Assembly (NCBI GenBank): GCA_016839245.1
Contig: JAEOUN010000019.1
Location: forward strand, 1 to 5,302
Origin: Candidatus Thorarchaeota archaeon
GTDB taxonomy: Archaea > Asgardarchaeota > Thorarchaeia > Thorarchaeales > Thorarchaeaceae
DNA length: 5,302 nt
Direction of reading: 5' to 3'
The position numbers and the translations under genes were made by a program. Shown in pieces: positions 1 through 5,013 of this stretch (positions are counted from its first letter, which is position 1; each line of letters starts with the position of its first letter). Under the pieces are notes generated by a model. That model did not search any database, was not told the origin of the DNA, and saw only the letters and a program-made list of their open reading frames with translations.

Positions 1-206
1 GAAATATAGACTGAAATTGGTGACATACCGTTTTTATCAGCATCTCCAAAAAACATACCCTCTCGTGTATTGTGCATAGGATCTATAGTTCTATACCAAT
101 ACCTTAGAAGCCCTTTAATGCTAGGTGCTCTTAATTCCGCCTTTTGACCTGCACCTCCAACATACATCGGAGTAATAGTTTCAATCTCAATGTTCAAATA
201 AGCCAT
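1..206 (-). CDS. cmr1: Cmr1, type III-B RAMP protein, N-terminal part (runs off the left edge)
   Basis: Cmr1 is a Cas7-group RAMP subunit of the type III-B Cmr effector complex, sitting at the head end of the crRNA-bound backbone, away from the 5' handle. Translating the minus strand from the ATG at 206-204 gives 68 open codons with no stop before the window edge. The start reads MAYLNIEIETITPMYVGGAG. It continues with ELRAPSIKGLLRYWYR at about residues 24-39 and a G-x-FFGDAD stretch near residues 52-57. These are hallmarks of the Cmr1 N-terminal RAMP fold: ETxTPMxxGG, then ELRxPSIKGxLRxWxR, then the glycine-rich FG. The start is supported by a strong Shine-Dalgarno AGGAGG 8 nt upstream. It follows the Csx1-type gene by 53 nt on the same strand, so the two are very likely one operon, with cas10/cmr2 and other cmr genes expected further left. 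Family assignment is confident; everything past residue 68 is unseen. Confidence 0.93.
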   Translation of the reverse strand, partial: MAYLNIEIETITPMYVGGAGQKAELRAPSIKGLLRYWYRTIDPMHNTREGMFFGDADKNGMSPISVYI

Positions 207-214
207 CCCTTCAG

Positions 215-220
215 CCTCCT
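215..220 (-). promoter_or_regulatory. Shine-Dalgarno site of cmr1
   Basis: On the minus strand this is AGGAGG, 8 nt before the ATG at 206. It is a near-complete anti-SD match and fixes the start of the partial cmr1 reading frame. Its strength suggests cmr1 is translated independently of the upstream csx1-type gene. Confidence 0.85.
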
Positions 221-259
221 GTAATACCTAAATGTTGTTATCTGTAATAAAATCAAGAT

Positions 260-1990
260 TTAAGCCTCCTCTCCCTGTCTTTCTAATTTGATATCAAGTG
301 CGAGAATTTCACCCTCTGCAAATGGATTCTCTCTTTGTTCATCAACAGACCTTCGATCAACGGTTGCAAAAATCGAACAGGGAACTCCTATTGATGTAGA
401 AGACGCAACTAGTTCTCTGACAACTTCTCCCATCAGAGTGGTACCACCTGTGACACAAGCGAGTACTGTGTTTGCAGAAGCCAAGTGAACTTTGGTCTTT
501 TTAATAATTTTTTTAATTTCAGCAAAGCCAATGAATGGATCTTTGAGAACAACAACATGAGTCTTATCTTTGCTGAAATCAGTCTTAGCAAGGATTTCAT
601 CGAGATAGTTCTTTGAGGTATCACTTGTGATCACAAGTAAGGAATCTGGCTGCTTTTTTACGAGTGCTGTATAGAGAGACCCCTTTGTCAGGCCTAGTGG
701 GCATATCAGCAATCGCCCACCGCTTTGATGAATATCAAGTGAGACTGGTTGGAGTTTCTTGCAAAAGGATATTATGTCCTTCATCTGTTTCCTTTGAGTG
801 TCAGGACGAATCTCTATTCTCGTGAATCCTGCATGAGCATAGAAATTGCGTAATTGACGTAACATATCCCAATATTTTGCCAGTTCTTGTTGATCTCCAG
901 TAAGCAATCCTTTTAGATCATTGTCAGTCATTATTGATGCAAGAGCTGATAATTTTCGATCGACTGCCTGACGTGCCTTGGTATCAAGCCAACTCTCTGG
1001 ACTATTCAGCATCATTGCATTAACAAAGTATTCTCTGAGAAGAAGAAGGGCATCGCCAATACGTCCACGTTGAAAGAACCATTCTATAATTGCAAATTGT
1101 CTTTCAAGTTCCATGTCTGTGAGTGAATAATCCTCTTTTGGTCCTCCTGCACTACATAACGGTCTAAGTTCATTACTAATTTCACTAAAGAGATAGGTTA
1201 GAGCTGGAGATAGACTTGAGGATTCATTCATATCTTGAATTCGATCTAAAAGACTACCTGCACATTTTCCAATCTCAAGTGGAAGTGCATGACTAAGTGG
1301 GAGTATAAGTCCTCGCAAGGCCTTTTCAATCTCATGTAGTTTACGTGAGGTGTCTTCAGAATATTGATAATCCATTCGGAGATTCTTAAGGAGTGAAGTA
1401 AGCATATCCACACGTCCAATCTCAAGAAAGGAATTTACTGCTTGCGACCAGATAATGAAATTGAATGCCATACCGATATTGATTATTGGAGTTAATGGCA
1501 ATTCATACTCGTAAAGGCCATAATAGATTTTATCGAGAGTTACACCTCTGAAAGTTGAAAGAAAGCTCATCGCTGCAAAATAGAGTAATGGAAGATGACG
1601 AAATCCGTGAGTGATGTCTATGTCTACTATTAATGGATCTTCATTTTTGAGTTGAATATTTTCAATTATTTTCACCAGGTCGCCTGCAATGCCAAGAACG
1701 TCCTCACTGTTTATTTCCTTTGACACTTTATAGGGAATAAATTTGCATTTCTTTAACAACTCTTTTTCATAACTTGGTACAAACTCCTCACTCTCATTTG
1801 TAACCAATGCTATAATTGTATTGTATGACTTCATGAGATTTGCTATTGCAATCCCTGCTGTTCGAGAAGAAGAGGTATTTGCTTTATTTGGATAGATGAA
1901 ATATCTTGTTGGTTCATATCCTTTTGATCTGACTCCCAATCCAATGAAGGTAATTAAGATACGGTTTGTATTAGATTTAATCACATTCAT
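260..1990 (-). CDS. csx1: Csx1-type CARF-HEPN CRISPR ancillary ribonuclease (DxTHG/TM1812-like) with an extra C-terminal CARF-like domain
   Basis: Probable cyclic-oligoadenylate-activated ribonuclease working beside a Cmr complex. Residues 10-180 form a CARF domain: a hydrophobic first strand ILITFIGLG (11-19), a GYEPTRYFIYP segment (24-34), and the family-defining D125-I-T127-H128-G129 followed by FRHLPLL. This is the DxTHG motif of the TM1812/TIGR02221 group. Residues 180-415 are mainly helical and carry R381-N-F-Y-A-H386, the R-x4-H signature of HEPN ribonucleases, so catalysis appears intact. Residues 426-570 form a second Rossmann-like unit: LLICPLGLTKG (427-437), LLVITSDTS (451-459) and VTGGTTLMG (513-521), which resembles the ligand-loop glycine motif of CARF domains. 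Many family members lack such a tail. The start at 1990 is preceded by GGTGA at a 10-nt spacing and directly precedes the conserved first strand. It heads the minus-strand operon into cmr1 and is divergent from a CARF regulator. Nuclease and ligand are inferred from the family; the function of the C-terminal domain (second sensor, or a ring nuclease that degrades the ligand) is unknown. Confidence 0.9.
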   Translation of the reverse strand: MNVIKSNTNRILITFIGLGVRSKGYEPTRYFIYPNKANTSSSRTAGIAIANLMKSYNTIIALVTNESEEFVPSYEKELLKKCKFIPYKVSKEINSEDVLGIAGDLVKIIENIQLKNEDPLIVDIDITHGFRHLPLLYFAAMSFLSTFRGVTLDKIYYGLYEYELPLTPIINIGMAFNFIIWSQAVNSFLEIGRVDMLTSLLKNLRMDYQYSEDTSRKLHEIEKALRGLILPLSHALPLEIGKCAGSLLDRIQDMNESSSLSPALTYLFSEISNELRPLCSAGGPKEDYSLTDMELERQFAIIEWFFQRGRIGDALLLLREYFVNAMMLNSPESWLDTKARQAVDRKLSALASIMTDNDLKGLLTGDQQELAKYWDMLRQLRNFYAHAGFTRIEIRPDTQRKQMKDIISFCKKLQPVSLDIHQSGGRLLICPLGLTKGSLYTALVKKQPDSLLVITSDTSKNYLDEILAKTDFSKDKTHVVVLKDPFIGFAEIKKIIKKTKVHLASANTVLACVTGGTTLMGEVVRELVASSTSIGVPCSIFATVDRRSVDEQRENPFAEGEILALDIKLERQGEEA

Positions 1991-2000
1991 GAATTTAGGG

Positions 2001-2011
2001 TCACCCCCCCC
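2001..2011 (-). promoter_or_regulatory. Shine-Dalgarno (GGTGA) of the csx1-type gene, fused to a G8 tract
   Basis: The minus strand reads eight G's (2011-2004) running into GGTGA (2005-2001), 10 nt before the ATG at 1990. GGTGA matches the 3' part of the archaeal SD consensus GGAGGTGA. The homopolymer directly adjoining it is unusual in an AT-rich region and overlaps the small palindrome GGGT-C-ACCC at 1998-2006. Confidence 0.55.
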
Positions 2012-2063
2012 TATTCACTATGTTTTTCTTTTCATACCCTAAAAGCAAGTTGATTATCACCTA

Positions 2064-2099
2064 TGATATGCATTAACATTAGTTGATATGCTATATATG
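2064..2099 (-). promoter_or_regulatory. Candidate promoter of the csx1-cmr operon with two direct repeats
   Basis: The minus strand carries a TATA-like CATATATAG at 2099-2091. GCATATCA follows twice, at 2091-2084 and 2071-2064, exactly 20 bp apart. A TATA box there would put the transcription start near 2065-2070, leaving a leader of about 75 nt. The spacing of two helical turns, downstream of the TATA box, is what a dimeric repressor site would show. A second small palindrome TGAT-T-ATCA lies at 2051-2059. Positional reasoning only; no start site is demonstrated. Confidence 0.35.
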
Positions 2100-2107
2100 A
2101 GGTGTGT

Positions 2108-2137
2108 TGAAAACACTACTTCTAAAACGAGATTAGA
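2108..2137. repeat. Solitary CRISPR-repeat-like stretch in the divergent intergenic region
   Basis: CACTACTTCTA at 2114-2124 is identical to 11 consecutive bases of the CRISPR repeat copy at 5205-5234. Extending the ungapped alignment over the full repeat length gives 17 of 30 identities, including CGA at the expected place. It stands alone, 2.9 kb from the array. An 11-base match has a chance of several percent in a window this size, so this may be coincidence or a decayed or exapted repeat. Confidence 0.25.
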
Positions 2138-2370
2138 GGTCCTCTGGATACCCTCTAAGCCATCTAAACAATGGTGACTGATGAATTCTGATATTTCAGG
2201 AAACACACACGGACAAGAGTGAGCTGGATGCACCATCAGAATTTCCCATTGAACTGTACAAATTCGAATCTTAATATGTAATAGAAATACATTACAAGCA
2301 ACTAGTGGAATATGTACTCACTCTTGTAAACCGAAAAAATGAATAGATTGATTGTTTTGTAAAATTACGT
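2138..2370. other. Intergenic stretch without a gene, rich in inverted repeats
   Basis: No open frame with coding character or start signal is seen here. It contains AGAGG-T-CCTCT at 2135-2145. A perfect 9-bp pair AATTCTGAT (2184-2192) and ATCAGAATT (2235-2243) is separated by 42 nt. ATGGTG (2171-2176) and CACCAT (2231-2236) would pair in a competing way. A perfect 11-bp pair at 2213-2223 and 2317-2327 is listed separately. Around 2255-2310 it is AT-rich low-complexity sequence. Function unknown. Confidence 0.5.
2213..2327. repeat. 11-bp perfect inverted repeat bounding a 115-bp segment
   Basis: ACAAGAGTGAG at 2213-2223 is the exact reverse complement of CTCACTCTTGT at 2317-2327, with 93 nt between the arms. 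The arms could be terminal inverted repeats of a very small non-autonomous element or paired protein-binding sites. No target-site duplication is visible at the flanks (CACGG on the left, AAACC on the right), so a mobile element is not established. Confidence 0.4.
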
Positions 2371-2376
2371 GTCCGG

Positions 2377-2408
2377 AAAAAAAGGGTGTAGGACTGCCGA
2401 AGCAGTCC
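2377..2408 (-). terminator. UUCG-capped hairpin followed by T7
   Basis: On the minus strand GGACTGC-TTCG-GCAGTCC (2408-2391) is followed after 7 nt by seven T's (2383-2377). The poly-T run alone could terminate archaeal transcription. If so, it would end a transcript coming from the right, before the csx1 promoter. On the plus strand the same stem has a CGAA loop and no T run, so the signal is directional. Confidence 0.45.
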
Positions 2409-2491
2409 AATGCAGGCTTAGCCTGATGAAGTAGGGAGATTACCTCCATAGCTTCTAGTAAGGTGGTTCCTCTGGGGAATCCGGCCATGTT
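2378..2491 (-). pseudogene. Possible relic of a TnpB (IS200/IS605-type) C-terminal tail
   Basis: The minus-strand frame across this block reads NMAGFPRGTTLLEAM, then QAKPALDCFGSPTPF. The arrangement of an asparagine-rich stretch, a PRGT-like segment and a terminal GSPT recalls the poorly folded tails after the zinc finger and RuvC-III motif of archaeal TnpB proteins. That tail overlaps the guide-RNA scaffold, which would explain the RNA-like structure here. No zinc-finger cysteine pairs and no intact RuvC motif are present, and the frame upstream is antisense to the regulator's start. At best only the 3' tip of a lost transposon gene remains. The resemblance is from memory, not a search; coincidental reading through a structured RNA is an equal alternative. 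Confidence 0.25.
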
Positions 2492-2570
2492 AGATTGTGA
2501 ACAGTTGACATTTTTGTTCATGTCAACACACTCTAAGAATGCATAACAAACATCACGACGGATGTGAAAG

Positions 2571-2597
2571 GATTTTTCCGACGTTTCGGAAAAAATC
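2571..2597. promoter_or_regulatory. Palindromic operator candidate upstream of the CARF regulator
   Basis: GATTTTTCCGA (2571-2581), a 4-nt centre CGTT, and TCGGAAAAAATC (2586-2597) form an inverted repeat. It is perfect over TTTTTCCGA/TCGGAAAAA and broken only by one extra A near the outer edge. It ends 30 nt before the regulator's ATG, next to a weak TATA-like AAATAT at 2600-2605, and so fits autoregulation by a dimeric winged-helix protein. A second smaller inverted repeat, ACATC-N6-GATGT, lies at 2550-2565, and ATGTACG occurs twice at 2604-2610 and 2618-2624. Confidence 0.5.
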
Positions 2598-2615
2598 TGA
2601 AATATGTACGCGTAA

Positions 2616-2620
2616 GGATG
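2616..2620 (+). promoter_or_regulatory. Weak Shine-Dalgarno of the CARF regulator
   Basis: AAGGATGT, with GGATG at 2616-2620, matches GGAGGT at all but one position and sits 7 nt before the ATG at 2628. The ATG inside it (2618) is out of frame, so 2628 remains the best start. Confidence 0.45.
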
Positions 2621-2627
2621 TACGAAT

Positions 2628-3305
2628 ATGAAAAAACAAAAGGTGCATCTAGCTACTCTTGGTTTTAATGAGCAAGGAAGAATCAAATATGTTCTAAGTA
2701 AGAAAGGAGGGGATAAGTTGTTCCTCTTCTATTCGAATGAAACAAAACCTGATTTAGCTCGTGTTTCAGCTGAAATCCGGAGGAGTGGAAGCTGGGATGT
2801 TGAACCAATACTAGTTGATGCTTGGGAATACCATGATGTTCTATACAAAGTGGTGAAGGTAGTTGTGGACAACTATAACAATGAAATCCTCTTCAATCCC
2901 TCTCTTGGAACCCGCGTTATGACTGCTGCTTTATTTGCTGCTGCTAATTTCACACGTTCCAGTGTGTATTTGGTCAAAGAAGATAGGGCACAGAATCCGA
3001 TTGATATCATCGAGATTGAGCCGGTTCAGCGTCAGACTCTTAGTGCACCAAAAAAGAGAGTCCTTGAAGCATTAACAAAGGCAGGGGATTCAGGCTTTTC
3101 TTCGATGGGCGCTTTGGCCAAGAAGGTAAGTCTAAGCCGAAGTGCTGTATCAGATCATGTGAAGTCATTTACATCTTGGGGGTATACTAGGACAATTGAA
3201 GAAAAGAAGGAGAAGCAGATCTACATAACTCCTCTCGGTGGCGTAATACTTGAGATGGCAAAATTATGGTCGAAAAAAGAGAAAAAGAATATGAAAAAGC
3301 AATGA
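2628..3305 (+). CDS. CARF-winged-helix transcriptional regulator, Csa3/HFX_2341-like
   Basis: A 225-residue regulator that probably senses a cyclic oligoadenylate or related ligand and controls the CRISPR genes around it. Residues 1-130 are CARF-like: first strand KVHLATLGF (5-13), a second strand DKLFLFYSN (29-37), and NPSLGTRVMTAALFAAAN (90-107). That last stretch occupies the position of the N-x-TGG-x-R/K ligand loop of Csa3 proteins. Residues 138-210 form a winged helix: PKKRVLEALTKAG, a recognition helix SRSAVSDHVKSFTSWG (170-185), and the wing IYITPLGGVILEMAK, typical of MarR/ArsR-type folds. The MKKQKVHLATLGF opening resembles the haloarchaeal HFX_2341 (DUF6293) regulators more than classical Csa3, hence no symbol. 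The C-terminus is lysine-rich. It is divergent from csx1-cmr, preceded by a palindromic operator candidate, and its TGA overlaps the next gene's ATG. The ligand loop departs from the canonical TGG, so ligand identity is open. Confidence 0.82.
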   Translation: MKKQKVHLATLGFNEQGRIKYVLSKKGGDKLFLFYSNETKPDLARVSAEIRRSGSWDVEPILVDAWEYHDVLYKVVKVVVDNYNNEILFNPSLGTRVMTAALFAAANFTRSSVYLVKEDRAQNPIDIIEIEPVQRQTLSAPKKRVLEALTKAGDSGFSSMGALAKKVSLSRSAVSDHVKSFTSWGYTRTIEEKKEKQIYITPLGGVILEMAKLWSKKEKKNMKKQ

Positions 3306-4930
3306 ATAATACTCAGAAGATGCTGCTGCAAGTATGGGATGAAATAGTTTTCCGGACTTGCAATCGTTTTAGTCTCGAGAATACATTAGTTGAAAAAGAT
3401 TCAACCATTGCCTGTGAAGATCCGTTGTCTTGGCCATATTCATTCAAATGTCGAGTTGATTCAAATGGAACTATTACGATTCCAAATATCACTGAAACTT
3501 CTGCACCCCTTTTACAAGCTATTCTATCTCGAGAAGCCCTCTGTTGTTTGCTTGAAGAGGAAAATCTGGACGACCGTCCATTATTTGATATTGCCTGTGA
3601 ATATGGTCTGCAGACTCTGAAACTAAAAAATGTGTCATTATGGGAAAAAGAATGGATCAAGTATAGTCCAGAGGTCACGATGCCTAATGGAATCAGGTAT
3701 CGACCGCACTCCATGTTTGAAGTATTACGACGACTCTCAGAAAAAGAAGGTCTCAATCTCCTTGTCCAAAGAGTGTCATCACTGGTTCGATTGGGAATTC
3801 ATGTATTCTTCGAGGAGTGGGTTGGATATTTTTTCCGTTTCATCCGAGAATATAATCACCCTTTAACTGATCTAGAAGTAAAGATACTTCACCATTTGTT
3901 GAACAATCCTGATACGACAAGACGGGAATTATCTTCCAAGATTAAAGCTAGTTCTGATTGGATTGGGAAGATGATTGCCGCAATGAAAGATAGAGGACAA
4001 CTTCGGGAGTTTGACTATCTATCACTCCCTGCACTCGGAATTAAGACATTTCAAATTATACTACTGCATGGAAAGAATAGTGTGATTGACTCTTCAACAT
4101 TGATCACTGGCTGCCCCTTCTTGTTTTCAATGCATAGAATTCCTTTTGGAAGAGGTGGTCTATTTGCGACATTGTGCATTCCTGACAATCCAAAGAATCT
4201 GAGGTATCTTAACCGGATGATCAATGTTGCAGCAAAGAATGGAATTGACGCATCAGTTTATGAGAGAGTAAGATCACGTTCTATTTATAATCTCCACTGC
4301 TATAATAGCCAAAGCAAAAGTTGGGATATTGACTGGTCATCGCTTCAGCTTGAAGCTGAAGTTGTTAATGCTACAGGAGTTACTTCTCTCTATCCGGGGA
4401 TTATTCCTGAACCCAAAGAACGTGTATTTCAGTGTGATGGATTGGATACGCAGATTCTTGTTGAATTTCAAAAGGGACGAACAACTGTTGCTAATCTTCG
4501 GAAAATAGTAAAGAAAAGAACTGCAGATGTTGTCAGTCGATTAAACCGCTTTAGAGAATTGGGTATTATCAATCACTTCTGGGAGCTTCATTATGTTGGA
4601 TTAAACAATGACTTGATTATACTATGTCCTACTATTGAAGTAAGTAAAATTGTAACCTCTATTGCAATAAGGTTACCAAAGAGCTTCATTAATCTCAATG
4701 AATCAAATCTTCTTCTCCTTCGAACACAATTACCTACTGGAGGCGCTGTCCATCTAGCCAAGACTCTGCATTCACTAGATACTGCTTCGTACACATATAT
4801 CTTGGACACGCAAGAATATGGGCAGTGGAATCTTGGTGATTTTATTCAAGATTGGAATAGCTATACTGGACAGTGGCATCCTTATGAAGGACCAATAGAT
4901 CGTTGGTTAAATTCAATAGATAGCACCTAG
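3302..4930 (+). CDS. Unknown protein with two winged-helix domains, coupled to the CARF regulator
   Basis: A 542-residue protein I do not recognise as a named family. Residues 1-185 are an alpha-rich N-terminal region without a recognisable motif. Residues 188-240 form an Lrp/AsnC-like winged helix: LTDLEVKILHHLLNNPDTTR, then a helix ending KMIAAMKDRGQLREF. It is followed by an alpha/beta-like module (about 243-333) with strands FQIILLHG and GLFATLCIPDN and a helix NLRYLNRMINVAAKNG. A second winged helix lies at 378-433 (LDTQILVEFQKGRTTVANLRK, then RLNRFRELGIINHFWEL). A second module follows (436-500) with LIILCP, IRLPKSF, LLLLRTQLP and VHLAKTLHSL. The layout suggests an internal duplication of winged helix plus ligand or dimerisation module. 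No membrane segment or nuclease motif is seen. The ATG at 3302 overlaps the regulator's TGA as ATGA, so translation is probably coupled; an in-frame ATG at 3266 would add 12 residues and a 40-nt overlap but lacks a better ribosome site. Likely a transcription factor; role in CRISPR control is inferred from position. Confidence 0.75.
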   Translation: MNNTQKMLLQVWDEIVFRTCNRFSLENTLVEKDSTIACEDPLSWPYSFKCRVDSNGTITIPNITETSAPLLQAILSREALCCLLEEENLDDRPLFDIACEYGLQTLKLKNVSLWEKEWIKYSPEVTMPNGIRYRPHSMFEVLRRLSEKEGLNLLVQRVSSLVRLGIHVFFEEWVGYFFRFIREYNHPLTDLEVKILHHLLNNPDTTRRELSSKIKASSDWIGKMIAAMKDRGQLREFDYLSLPALGIKTFQIILLHGKNSVIDSSTLITGCPFLFSMHRIPFGRGGLFATLCIPDNPKNLRYLNRMINVAAKNGIDASVYERVRSRSIYNLHCYNSQSKSWDIDWSSLQLEAEVVNATGVTSLYPGIIPEPKERVFQCDGLDTQILVEFQKGRTTVANLRKIVKKRTADVVSRLNRFRELGIINHFWELHYVGLNNDLIILCPTIEVSKIVTSIAIRLPKSFINLNESNLLLLRTQLPTGGAVHLAKTLHSLDTASYTYILDTQEYGQWNLGDFIQDWNSYTGQWHPYEGPIDRWLNSIDST

Positions 4931-5013
4931 ATAGTGATGAGATGAATTATATTTTGGTTACTATGAATTTTCCAAATTGAAGATGACAAGATTAGACACG
5001 AATATTAAAACTA

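Larger units (their letters stand above)
2377..2527 (-). ncRNA. Candidate structured RNA: serial hairpins ending in a UUCG stem and poly-U
   Basis: Read on the minus strand, this GC-richer block gives successive hairpins. First comes GTTGACAT with ATGTCAAC and an 8-nt loop (2527-2504). A bulged stem GGATTCC with GGAACC lies around 2483-2465. GAAG enclosing GGAG/CTCC and closing with CTTC spans about 2455-2428. CAGGC-TAA-GCCTG follows at 2425-2413. Last is GGACTGC-TTCG-GCAGTCC at 2408-2391, a perfect 7-bp stem with the very stable UUCG loop. After TACACCC comes T7 at 2383-2377, a plausible archaeal termination signal. Five hairpins in 150 nt, against plain AT-rich flanks, suggest a conserved RNA. 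The conceptual translation of the same strand resembles a TnpB tail (see the pseudogene entry), so a TnpB guide-RNA (omega RNA) scaffold is one candidate identity. No family was recognised with certainty. Confidence 0.4.

Noticed and set aside
2171..2200. Box C/D-like motifs (TGATGA followed by CTGA)
   Set aside because: The boxes are only 3 nt apart, leaving no room for a guide, and no matching D' and C' pair or terminal stem is present.
2428..2436. GAAGTAGGG shared with the crRNA-sense repeat inside the hairpin block
   Set aside because: Only nine bases match and the flanks do not; it is expected by chance at this window size.
2465..2483. T-arm-like GGTTCC...GGAATCC suggesting a tRNA
   Set aside because: The loop is not a 7-nt T loop and no anticodon arm, D arm or 7-bp acceptor stem can be built around it.
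2318..2686. 122-residue open frame on the minus strand as an intact gene
   Set aside because: Its first 20 codons are antisense to the regulator's start, there is no ribosome site, and the rest reads through hairpins. Only the 2378-2491 part is kept, as a possible relic.
3266..3301. Upstream in-frame ATG for the double winged-helix gene, adding 12 residues
   Set aside because: The added residues are the charged, out-of-frame reading of the regulator's lysine-rich tail, and the ATGA overlap at 3302-3305 is a better and commoner coupling arrangement.
3313..3756. Minus-strand open frame and other frames inside 3266-4930 and 288-624
   Set aside because: They lie entirely within well-supported genes in other frames and have no start signals or recognisable domains.
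4951..4981. A further repeat-like unit one period left of 5014
   Set aside because: Only about 9 of 31 positions match, which is background level, so the array remnant is taken to stop near 5014.
4931..5013. Terminator of the plus-strand operon
   Set aside because: Only short T runs and no convincing hairpin are present between the stop codon and the first repeat-like unit.
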